Assembly: GCA_947179485.1 (NCBI GenBank)
Contig: OX359250.1
Location: 44,923,450 to 44,987,449 of the forward strand
Source: Allacma fusca
Taxonomy: Eukaryota > Arthropoda > Collembola > Symphypleona > Sminthuridae
Reading direction: 5' to 3'
DNA: 64,000 nucleotides
In this document: positions 1-11,900 of the stretch, piece after piece
How positions within the stretch are numbered: position 1 is the stretch's first letter
How the letters are laid out: each line of letters begins with the position of its first letter
The notes under the pieces: generated by a model
The model's database searches: none
Seen by the model: only the letters and a program-made list of their open reading frames with translations
What the model was told of the DNA's origin: nothing
Program-made: the position numbers and the translations under genes

Positions 1-862
1 TCTTTTATGAAATTTTTGCGGAAACTGCCTGTGTCAGGTTTTGCTATGCAAGCTGAGACATATAGACTTTGATCCTCCCACATTTCCAAAACGTTTTCGG
101 GTCTCTGCCATCAACTCTCGTTCTCGACGACCTAACAAGTCATGTTCCCAGAATTTTTCATAAACAGGATGACTATACAATAATTTGTCAAGCCGCTTGC
201 CCACGTCAGGGAGTCATTCATAAATTATTAGAGTCCCCCATTTTGCAGCAAATCTAGTTTCAGATTTTCTAAAATTTACTTCACTGACCTAGGTCAATAA
301 GTGAAGTCACAGAGTTCACAAACGTGAAGCAAAGTTGGAGCTTTTGGTATGCAAATTTCTTAATTTTGTTTTATTCTGAGGCAAAAGGTTTTTCAGAAAA
401 TGATTTGAGACTTATTTGCGCTAAATTTTATGGGCTTTCGGCAGAGCCATTTGGTAGGTCTCTATGCTGTGAATTGTGGAAATAACCTTACTGAAATTGT
501 AGATCTTTAGGAGGGGATATTCCCGAAGTTATGATTTCATGGAAGACAGTTACAAAAATATTTCAAAGTACTATCTTGTGTCAAATTCCATTGGGATTCA
601 CTTTCATCCAATATCAACCAAACCTATCTCAGACATCGAACCCACATCATCTAAAAATGTGAGCAACCTTTAAATAAAGCCACAGTTTTTGTCCCTGATG
701 ACAACCTTGAGAAGTTTATGGATGAGCTTAGTCAGTATGAAAATGAAAACTTAAAGTCAGGTGTAAAATAGGAACAATTGGCTCATCAAAAGTGTAACGA
801 GAATAATAATTAATTCATCATTGAAGCTACGTTCTGGCCAGTAGGTCTTATCAAATAATTAC
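1..862 (-). other. Left-edge stretch, probably XDH intron 4
   Basis: This stretch follows the donor site of XDH coding exon 4 on the minus strand. I looked for the next XDH exon, which should carry the second-cluster motif ending in CRCTGYRP, and did not find it, so the intron probably runs off the left edge. A diverged dispersed repeat copy lies at about 165-275. The open frames here are short and match nothing I know. Confidence 0.55.
165..275 (+). repeat. Dispersed repeat, copy 1
   Basis: It begins near ACAGGATGACT and ends with CATTTTGCAGCAAATCTAG followed by a CAGATTTT core. Diverged relatives lie at about 4386-4485 and 20642-20745. All three start with an ACAGG(G/A)TG-like motif and end in a TTTTG..GAAAAT..TTTC block roughly 100 bp later. 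The family is unidentified and the similarity was judged by eye. Confidence 0.4.
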
Positions 863-2501
863 CTTGAAATGCAGTTTCCAATTCCCGAGAGTCAGGCTCC
901 GGATTACTCCTCAGTAAAGAATACATAGACATGACAAAACCAGGCGTACAAAATCCACACTGAGATCCATGACTTTTGGCTATTCGCTCCTTCATAGAAA
1001 GTAATCATGCAAAGAGACTTGTGAAATGATTGGGGGGTTTACAAGTAATACATATTCTCAATGCCTCTATTATACAATGAAACTATAAAATAGTGAGCAT
1101 CTTATATTGTGACTTGCTCTTAACAATTAGATTTACATATAATGAACAGGGAAGCATACTTGTACAGGATGAAGACCTTCCCTCAGACTGCCGATTCCTT
1201 CCACAGTCACCACAGCAGACTTATGAACGGAGCAGACAGGAGTCAAGCAAGCATTCACGGCAAGGTTCCTAGAATACAATAATCAATTCAAGTTTTCTTG
1301 TCCTTACAGACTTGATTCGCTAGATTCAATTCAATGTCACGCGGTTAGCATGTAGCCGTGCTTTCATTCAACAATTCCCTTCTGCTCATTGTCAGTCGTC
1401 AATGTAATACTATACAGGTATGAAATTCCCATTATTTAATAGTCGTATATATAAATATCCAGGAAAATTAAGACGGAGATACAAGTTAAAAACGCTGTCA
1501 ACTGGTCGGGTCAATTACATATGACTCATATCCAGAAAACTGGTAGTAAACCTCACGGTCCGTCACAATGTACATATATTGGTTCAACATTTGAGAGGTT
1601 ACTTGAGATTTCAGAAATTTTGACATGAATGAACCCTGACAACCTGAAATATTGCCAATAATGGCATTCATATTTAATAAAAAATATCAACTCATTTTTC
1701 ACATGGAAAATTTTCTGCGGGTGGAGCTGAATTGTATACAGAGCAGGAGATAAGAGAGATTCCCTTCCTAAGGAGAATACCTGTACAGATTCATAGTTGA
1801 CCAATACATATATCATAACAACAAATTTTTTTATCCTTAGAAGAGAATGTCACGACGCTAAAAATGACTCCAAATTGACTCCATTTAGGGGTCCTCACAC
1901 AAGGAGAGTGGACTGTATTCAAATCAGTAGCAGGAGTTCCATGGGGGCATAAAGCTTACTAATAAATTCATTGGCACTCTTCAACGTGTCGACGACGAAA
2001 GCAGGAGCAACTGCTACCAAAGGAATAAAAACAAGTTGCATAATTGAAACCAACGCACACTCCACAAACTTACTGTTATGTAGTGTGCCCTGGGAAGTTT
2101 CTGCGCATAACATTGTTATCTAAGAGTATCAAATATGAGGAACTTCACGTATTTTGTAACTCACGAGACATTCCCAGTAAGCATGTTCCGTTTTGAGACC
2201 ATAACCGTGCACGCTCCACAACCGCCTTCACTGCAGCCCTCCTTAGTTCCACATAAATTAACTTGGGAAAAACAAATGATTTACTACATTAATTCATGTT
2301 CAAGTAATACATGTAATTATTCCAGGTCTGTATTTTTATTTCCTTAGTCTATATAGTATTACTCCGGCCCACTTGTCCCTTGAACTTACGCTTGTATCTC
2401 AAATAGTACAGTAAAGTCCACTCTGGATCCGGGAGGTATTCCACCACTTTTTTCCCATTGACGAAGAACACAAGAGGATCCGTGAGTGTTGGTGAGGCCA
2501 T
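863..2501 (-). CDS. XDH: Xanthine dehydrogenase, 5' part (exons 1-4)
   Basis: This is the N-terminal part of xanthine dehydrogenase, the molybdenum-iron-sulfur-flavin enzyme that oxidises hypoxanthine and xanthine to urate in the cytosol. Coding exons on the minus strand are 2390-2501, 2165-2261, 1160-1268 and 863-989; all junctions are GT-AG and phases match. Exon 1 starts [20 protein letters not shown]. Exon 2 carries the first [2Fe-2S] site, CSEGGCGAC. Exon 3 encodes [12 protein letters not shown] and VVTVEGIGS. Exon 4 encodes [18 protein letters not shown], the start of the second [2Fe-2S] domain. About 148 of the usual roughly 1,330 residues are present; the FAD and molybdopterin domains must lie to the left. 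Aldehyde oxidases share this architecture, but SHGSQCGFC favours XDH. Nothing suggests a pseudogene in the visible part. Confidence 0.92.
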
Positions 2502-5500
2502 CCTAAATGGCACAACTCTACTGGGTTTCTTCTACTTCCTCAAACCTACTTTCCTCCGAATTTTGTCCGAAAGATCTCTTCAACCGAATTACCCCTCAGT
2601 CTCGGTGAGAGTTGACGGAGTATTAATAATAATTATTATTATTGTTACTAAAATTGATATATTGAATATCTTATGTATACTTGGGACCTGAACGATGACA
2701 CTCATGTATTGAATCACTGGTAATCTTTTTAATGGAAACACTAAACTGATGCACTCCAACAGAGTTCAAAGGAAGAGGGAACGGTTGGGCCTGAAGATGT
2801 GGTCCACAACAGTCCTGAAGATAATGGTACTCTGAGAAGGCCAAATTCTGTTGTGTTATGTATCCAGAATGGAGAAACAAAATTGAGAGACATGATAGGT
2901 AGCAGTGAAAGACTGGCTCCAAACTGCCTCACTGGACATGAGGTAAATAGTTTAAGAATGCTATGAGGAGGGGACAAGTTTACTTGCTTATTGCTCCTCA
3001 AAAAACTTGTCCTACTCTTCAGTTTCAGATTTCACGTCACGCATGGAAAGAGCGCATTGAGTCGCAACAAGTCAGTGTGGACTGTGGATATAGCTTGAAT
3101 CCCAGAGATTCAGAGAGTACCCATACTATGTATGTATATGCATGATAGCAAAAGGGTTTAGGGTGTAAAGGATTTTGGGGAGTGCAGGATTTTAGTAGCA
3201 GGCAACGTAGCGTTAATTTAATTTCATAGTATACCCAACTTTTGCTTTTATACTGTCAGGCTGAAATCGTCTTGCCTGGCTTAATTTTGAGTCCTCATGA
3301 ACAACTTTAGTGTATTTGTCTGCCCCAACTTCCATGAGTTCGGTGACAAACCATGGACAGTCATCTCATCATGCCTTGCATATTCAAAGTCAACTGTGAG
3401 GGCAACATAGATCACTAGATCACAATGTTAAGAGTTCTTTTCATCTACAACAGCATATCTTTAAATAATAATTCCCTAAGTAGGAGTAGTTATCGTTATT
3501 TATTTATTATGTGTATAGCTCTGTATAAAAATTATGTTCCAAGCGTGAGTGGTTGTGCGGTTGAGATGGTATTGTATGATCTGATTGCGTAACTTGTGTC
3601 CACGCATAATATATACAGGTTTGTATATACGTGTATAAAATATAAACTTGTCGTGATGGCAATTATATAATTTTGGATTAGTGTTTATGCAATACATTTA
3701 TTATGGTTATGTAAATGTTGGTAACTATACATTGTAGAGTTGGTCGGTGGTTTACAATTTGCAATGCTTGCATTTTGCATCCCCGGAGTAAATACCCGGG
3801 AGGGATAAATAAATTATTGTAATTGTACCCACTCCTTACTCCATTGATTGTAAGGCGTGACGCGTTTTTAAGTGAGGGACAATGTACTCTATGGAAAAGT
3901 ACCGGGGTAGTCGGTGCTCCTGAACTTGTCACTCTTTTGAGAAATTTATAAAATATCTTGCTACAATAATCATAAATTCTCATTGAGTTTAAATATAAGT
4001 GAGTGTCAGCTTCAGTTGTTCTAAGTTCTAAACATGAGAGTGCAATCGATAAGATAAGATTCGGCCTTGTTTTTGCAAAATTTTCCGACAATAATGCTTA
4101 TGTAACTAACGTTTGTTAGACATTTCTTCCTTGAGAAATATTGTATGAAAAGTATCCATTTAGAAGGAATTGTAGCTTTCCAAGCATTGGGACACACCTC
4201 TCTAGATTTGTGCGAAGGTGGACAGTGTAGAGTGACATAATTTGTTTAATATTTTCCATAATTTCTTGAATCAAAATTTTAGATTTAATTTTAGTCTTTT
4301 CATATTATTATCTTTTAAGTATTTCATAAAACTAAATAAAGACATTTGCGCCATCTGTGGAGTTTAACTACTAGTTAGATAAAATGTACAGGGTAGCACA
4401 AGAACTACCCACATGAGGGAGTAACTCATAAAGTATTTGATTTACCCCATTTTGTTGAAAATGCTTTTCCAGATTTTTTTGGGTGCAATTTAATTAAATT
4501 AATTTATTGGAATTCTCTGTGCTGCGTCGAAAAAAATCAATAATAATTAAAATCCTCAATTCTTGGGAAGTCCGGTCATTGAAATTAATTAGTATTAATT
4601 ATTAGTTAATTAGAATTAATTAGAATTATAAGAAATTTGTCTTTCATAAAAACTGCAAATATATATTACTCTAGCTCTACTCTGACTCTATATCTGACGG
4701 TATTGAAACAATCTTTGGTCAGCACATTTCTCGAAGGGACAGGACAATTTTGTCCTCTGAAACCTCGATATGAATGAACAATGTGCAAAGTTCTTGACTA
4801 TACCTAAGCAATTTGGAACCAATAGAGGATTTATTGAATGTATTTATTTAATGGTACTAAAATTAGGACTTATCCTCCAACAAAAACTTCAAACCCTGGT
4901 TCAATCCAACCAGTCCTGTTCTTACCTCGTTTCGCAGATCGTCCTCCTCGTTTTGTCTCTACAAGTCTATTTACCTTAAAAAAACATAAATTTCGTCATA
5001 CTGATTCCAACCGTCGATTCTTGGCGCTATCAAAACCACATTCTCCTGTTCTCAAATATTTCCCGCCGGATAAAAGATACTCAGCTCAAATAATTAGCTT
5101 TGGATCATTCATCACAAAATTGGAAATTGGGCATAATGCACACCAACCAAGGGAAAACTGACTGCGAGACACTGTATGAGAAAATACACATATGAGGAAT
5201 GCAGAAAGCTGACAACGTTTTACAAGGGATCTGGAGGCGCGGATCAGATAGTTACATGAGACTTATAGAGCATGGCACCTTGTTAATAGCATGTGTGAAT
5301 GTGGGAGAGGCTGGTATGTGTAGAGCATTGACCCTTATAGAATACCATGTCTGATTTTTAGGGTTGGTTTAATGTACGTAATTACTTACCGACTTTGCCC
5401 ATCCGTACGGTAGTTTTTGACACGCGATTAGCACGTGGCATGTAGAGTAACATAGGATATGGATATGTACAAGAACCTGTTAAGACTATTCTACTTCAGT

Positions 5501-5912
5501 GATTTACTTTATTTCTTGCAAAAATTTAACTTGACAAATTTAATTGCAGGACTGGGGACATTCCACCCATACGGTTACCTTTTGCACAAATCATTACCTC
5601 TCATAGGTAAACTTCATCAACTATAGTAGTAGTAGTAGCTACTCATAACATACATCAAGCTGTAATTGCCACTACACTCACATGCATGGATAAACATACA
5701 TAAAAAATAGGAATGTAATGCTCGTCGTCCGATTCAGTCCAGAGTTAATTATTTGAATGTCAGTTAAAATGTCAGTTCTTTATTAATACTATAGTCTTGA
5801 CATGCATACTTTTGTCTTATCAACTCAAAACAGGATCGTTATTAAAATATAAAACTGAAGATGCTCAACTTTACAGAACTGCCGCAATCAATAATAATTA
5901 TTATTACTTTAT
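2502..5912. other. Intergenic, no supported gene
   Basis: No convincing gene is visible between XDH and the next gene. A minus-strand open frame of 137 codons at 3678-4091 matches no family I recognise and shows no splice context. The stretch holds repeat copy 2 at about 4386-4485, AT-rich TTAATTAG-type simple sequence near 4585-4640, and a short (AGT)n run near 5622. Confidence 0.5.
4386..4485 (+). repeat. Dispersed repeat, copy 2
   Basis: It starts at GTACAGGGTAGCACAAG and ends with CCCATTTTGTTGAAAATGC and a CCAGATTTT block, in the same order and spacing as the copies at 165-275 and 20642-20745. It is diverged and has no coding content. Confidence 0.4.
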
Positions 5913-8900
5913 CTAGTCCCAGCAGACGTCATTGTACAATGGATACTCAGTATTTTGAGCAGCAAAGTCGGTTATACTATATAAACATGCAAATATTCCT
6001 TTAAAATGTCCCATAGTTTCCTTGTCATAGTTGTCGTCTTCGTCAGGGAAATCGAGGAGCTGTTCAGTGTCAATGTCATCCCCTGGGAAGTCAATAAGCG
6101 GTTTGGTGCCTTTGTAACCCGAATTTCCAGAGTTGTCACTTTCAGGAAAGTCCATGAGGGGTTTCGTGCCTTTGTAACCCGAATTTCCGGAGTTGTCACT
6201 TTCAGGAAAGTCAATAAGGGGTTTGGTGCCTGTGTAACCCGAATTTCCTGAGTTGCCATTTTCAGGAAAGTCAATAAGGGGTTTGGTGCCTTTGTAACCC
6301 GAATTTCCTGCGTTGCCATTTTCAGGAAAGTCAATCAGGGGTTTGGTGCCTGTGTAACCCGAACTTCCTGAGTTGTCATTTTGAGGAAAGTCAATAAGGG
6401 GTTTGGTGCCTGTGTAACCTGAACTTGCAGAACTTCCTGAGCTGCCTTTTTGAGGAAAGTCTATCAAAGGTTTGGAGCCTTTGTAGCTAGAATCTATGGA
6501 AGACCCCTCGTCCGGAATTTTATTCCGCTGTGTGGAGCTCTCGTGATCATTTGCGTCTACGTTGTCCTTTCGAGGTACACCAGAACCATCTGAAACTCCA
6601 GACTCGGGTTTACCCATGCCATCTGGGGTCCCAGTTGCTGGTTTATCAGTAACCCCTCCAGCATTGCCCGCTCCTGGAGAGCCTGCTGAACTGTCAGTGT
6701 CGGGAGGCTCCATGATGTCCAACACTATAGGATCAGAGTCTTCTCCGGAATTCACAGGGGCCTTCGGACGCTCCGTACTACCATCTCTCACAATCTCCGA
6801 CCTAACAGTCCCATCAATACTTCCCGGTCCTACTGATCTATCCGTACTGATTGTCAACAGGTCTGATCCCGGTTCGGGTTTTCCGGAAGGTGGATTCTCA
6901 TTTGGAACGGTCTGCCTGGACGGGCGAATATTTCGTACTTGATTGGCTTGACGTATTGGTCTTTCGAATTCCTGTTTCTTCTGACCGATTGTAAACGGCT
7001 TAAGTTGATGTTGCTTCTGTTTTGGTTTTAGGGCTGCAACTGATTTCGGTTGGATTTTTAACCTTCTCAGGTCATTTCTGTTGACAGGTTTCTCTCCGAA
7101 ACTCTCAGGAGGGATACTTTCAATGAGAAGAGGAGCACCTCTTCGTATATACCGGTCAGCTCCTTTCGTTTCGGTAGAAACTCGTGTCAAAGTATGGACT
7201 GAGCGTTTCCTGCAAGTAAGCCACATAAAATTGGATGCAGTAGTAGCAATGATTATTTTATTTATGATAATGGTTGTTAGAAATTAAAGGTGACATTAAT
7301 GGCCATCTTTGGAAATTTTTCTCTCTACATAGTCACGCAGGTAGCTCAGTTGGGTAGTTGGACTTTGACGAATTATTTAGACAAACCCAAGAGAGCATTT
7401 TAAAAGAAATTACCACCAGAATTCCAGTTCCCCAAAATTTTTTGAGATAACTATTTTAATACCACATTTAACATTTTCAATCACATTGTCATGTGCGTGT
7501 ATCTCCTTTGCCCAGATTGAGACTCCATACTGCGGAGAATGAAGAAGGGTCAAGTTAGAATTTTGAAAAGTGAAACCTTGGGTCACCTGTTTGCTGCCTT
7601 AGCTTCAAATTTTCGATTCGGCTACCTCTTAATTTTCCTGTTTTAATTAGATTTATACAAAAGCACAAAGTATACCTTATATTAAAGAATGTTTGAAAAA
7701 AATTTAGAAATTCTGACTTGATCCCATGTTCAAATCTGATATATGAGAGATTCATGACTAGGGGGATGAAACCAATTCAGAAAACCCTTAGAAACACACG
7801 CACGCTAGAACATGGGGAAGTTGAATATTTTTTTACCCTTGTTAAGTCGGTCCTGGGTTACAGCAAGACCTTTTTTACGCACAGCAACAGTAAAAAGCAA
7901 TGGAATACCTCAATTTTGGAATAAATATATCAACTTTATCAAAATCTTGCTCTATACCCCTAACCCAAAAACTTTGGAGGATGAGGATGAGGATGCCATT
8001 CACTTCTTAGCATCGTGTCCAGCTTTTAGTATAACTAGTCATATTTATTTGAAAATGTTCATTAGATTTGAGCCTTCTCAAACAGGCGAGTCTAAGTGAC
8101 TTGTTGTAGTACTTAATTGCAACAGGCCGCTTTGTTAATCTCCCACAGTAATTTGTACAGGGAAATCTACAATGGATCCATTGGGAGGATTGAGCAGTCT
8201 CCTCTCATCAATCTGATGAGAGAAAACTACATACTAAAATACATATAATACATATATACATAGAACCAAATACTTGATACAGCACAACTGCCAAGTATCC
8301 GCACTACCAAGTCAGGATATTTTTAAAATAGAAATTTTAAATCTTTTGAACGATCACTCAAATTTATGCGTTTTTAACAATTTTGAGGCTGTTTGTGGTA
8401 ACTTTGAATACAAGCACGATCTGAGAAACTTGTGTTGAATACTTAAGGTGTAGGAGGCAAACGTGGAGGTTTGGAGCAAGGTTTCCCCAATGATAAATCA
8501 GTTTCATAAATCGAAAAATAACAAAGATATAAAAAATCGTTTACGTTCTTCAATGTATGTTTCCTTTAGAAATATTTAGTCGACTGATCTTACACTTGAA
8601 GTTTTCTTACACGGATTCCCAGATTGTGCTTGTTTAAATGTCCTACAGCCGCACACCAAATGTGTTTTTAATCCTTGTGAGTCAACATTCAAGATATTTA
8701 AAATATCATTTATTTTCCAAAAATCCTGACTTTGCTCTACTTCCTTGCGTCAAACCAGCGAGTCTCAGCAGACTGAGATCCTTATCGCAACGGGACAGTA
8801 CTGGACTTCAGTTGACACCCGTCGACATGACTCTTGGATGAAGACCACTGTCAGTACTCCTCTCTCAAACTGAGATATTTTCGACAGTCATTTTCAGAAA

Positions 8901-11900
8901 ACCTTCCTTCACAAGCCCTGCCAACAATGTATGTACGGCATAGGAATCTAACACAGGAGTCTCGTATTGTTCTTGTTTGAAACCTCTTTTTAAATCTGCT
9001 ACAAGCGAGCATTTTGAAATTTGAGACAGGGGCCCATAGTTGGGATTTCCATTTTTCCAACAAAAATCTTAATCTTGATATTACTTGAATTCATTGACAG
9101 GACTTCAGATCAGGGTCTCTATCGCATCCTCCAACTGTAACCGTTGTTACCATGGAACAAATTTAAACCCGTGGGTCTGAGATTCCGACGGACACCTCTC
9201 GAAACAAGGGACAGTATAGGTGTCAACAGGCAATTCTCATTCTGAGACTCAATCGGGAACGAGGACAGTGATCTTAGTCGTCAGTACAGTGAAACAGGGG
9301 GTCTCAAGTCCCACATCACTCCGACTGATTGTAATTGTTAGACGTCCAGGTCTCCAAGTCGCAGTCACTCTGACCGCTATCCTCACAAGACCATAAGGGT
9401 TTTTGACGCCAGTCCGAACTGACACCCTTCAATATGAGAAAGTGGAAGCCTCAATCACTCCGAATGAGACTAATCGCAGAAGCTGTGAAGTCTCAATTGA
9501 GACACAACCATCGAAAAAACGCTTCTCGATGTGAGACCCTCCAGTTTAATTTTTTCCCCGACGGAGTCTCACGCATATGTTAGGGAAACAGGGTTTCGAA
9601 ATTGGACAAATATTTTGTAACATTTTTGTAGAATTGCTGGCACAATTCATATTTAATTACCTTCGTCGAGTATTCCTGCTACTTTGGGGTTGATTGAGAG
9701 GTTTCTTGAGCCAACCTTCGAATTTATTTTTCTTATTTGCAACAGAAACACACTTCTCGAAGTTTATCATGGTCACCACGACATCCAGATGTATCTTGAA
9801 AATGCTATCTAGCATTCTTAATGAGTTAGATGGATGAGACCTGCACAAATGCACGTTAAACAATTTATACAAGTTATACGCCTGAATATAATTTGGATAT
9901 AGCAATTTACCATCTCAAGAGTAAATCTTGTTGAAACAAATTCTCTAGTTGTACTTGTAACATGTCATGTAGAAATGGAGCATCTTTGAATTCATCGTAG
10001 CAATGGTAGTGCAAGAAGGAGATTAATTTCCACGCAAATTCCAATATATAGTCGTGCTTGTTAGGGGTTGCCATGAGCTCCACAGGGGTTTCAATAGGCT
10101 CGTAGCCAACTCCGGGCTCATTATATTCCGAGTACTTAATAATCATACAAAATATATGGTAATTCAGTGGAATTATTAAATCACAACTAGATTAAATCAT
10201 GAAGAGACGGGCTAGCTCAAACTGTTTTCTCTGCCTCCACAATAATGCCAAATAAGAAGAAAAACCTCTTTTGTCTTTACAGTAATTACACGGGACCGAA
10301 TTACAAATAAGAATACAATTTTAGTCAGTGAACGCTCAGCCTAATCTCATTGACACCAATTAAAAACTAATGTCGTGATTTAAAAATATGTTTAAAGGAT
10401 TTGTTTTCAATCCACAGATCCTGTTCATACACACTGAATCTTTCAACCACCTCACAAATCAAATATTCACCCTTAGTTTATGTCGTATATTTTTCACAAA
10501 TCTATAATTTGGAAGTTTTATCTGGGCATGGCTAAAATATACAAAGGGCTAAGTGGGTAATAATATTTTGAGCATTTCTACTTCTAGGAAGTAGAGCACT
10601 CTACAATCAACAATGAAGTTTCTGCGTTGAAAATGCGTGACCTGAATTGAGCAAGGTTTTATTAAAATACATAGGTAAATTTTGTTTCTTCCCTACGATA
10701 TTTGCCCGGCAGAAATTCTGACATCTCGTATTTAAAAGGGCAATTCAAATTTCATTTACGCGAAATCCCTTTTTACCATAAAATATTTATTTAAAAAAAA
10801 GATAAAAAAACCTTATTTGGATTCAAAAAGAGTCGTGACCTTGGAATGTAAACAGTTACCACAATGTGTAGCCTCAAAATGGGTCATATGAAATTTGGCT
10901 GAACATGTCCCAATAAAATTCCCTGTACATTTTGTTGATCTTTTTAACTTGTAGAATAATTATACAAGTTTGACTGGCCAGGATGGACAGAACTGTTTTG
11001 GGATAACGCTGCACCCAACAAGTGGAAAGGCAAGAGAAATGATAGAGTAATAATGGATTAGGAAATTACAGTTGGAGGGCAAATGTTTTCCACGGTAATA
11101 TTATATACTTCCGTTTTTTTCATACAGGTATCCAGAATCTGGGTCACATCCATGTACACCTTGTCTTCCAAAGGAGCTTGGGGAGGGTACTTCAAAAAGG
11201 ATTCAGAGAGGGCAGCTTGAAATAAAATGAGGAAGAACTGATAGAATTGTTTCGGGATGTAATTCATGTCGCAAGCCCCGTACGCCATGATAGCAGCCTT
11301 TCTCAAAATCTCAACTTCCTGAATATCATTCATTTGATGGGGATTGGAACGATTACGGAGCAAAATATCTCCCCAATGGATGGCCAGTCGTTGACTCTGC
11401 AAGTCCACTTCTTTATTCAAATTTGTGACGTTGTCCAAATCCGCGGGGTACAGATTCTCCTCAGTTTTTGCCTCACTGAACGGCGACTGATCACTGAGAC
11501 ATTTGACACAGTCAGCTACAATTGTGGGTAAATATTAGAGTTGATTATAATTATTATTGCTTGCACCTGCTCGTAATGCTAAAAATGTTACAAAGTGAAT
11601 GGATAATTTTACGATGCAAATCAGGCGGGCTTAGTTTGGGCAACACATACTCATCCATGTTTTCCGGCAGAATTACTTTGAATGAATAGGTTCTGTCTGT
11701 GAAGTAACATCCGGGCTTTGTCACAAATTCTAATTTCAAACGTTTTGGGATCCGACGTGGGACGGAGCCTCTGCCCGGTGCCTTCTCATTTTGATCCCAA
11801 AGAAAATTAATCTTATAGCGGAACAGGGATCCGTTTCCAGCGGTCCCGTTAGGAGGCAAGAGACAAACAGCCCGGCTAGTTTTTCTCGAATAAATTGAGT

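Noticed and set aside
863-995. XDH exon 4 read as a complete short protein ending QNVASMMN
   Set aside because: The last 15 codons run past a consensus donor (CAAG|GTAATT) into the intron.
3678-4091. 137-codon minus-strand open frame
   Set aside because: No recognisable domain, no splice context and ordinary local sequence.
6562-6942. Plus-strand open frame of 126 codons
   Set aside because: It is the antisense of the Pro/Gly/Ser-rich coding exon on the minus strand.
7337-7410. tRNA gene
   Set aside because: Only the 5' half matches; no anticodon arm, B box or acceptor pairing.
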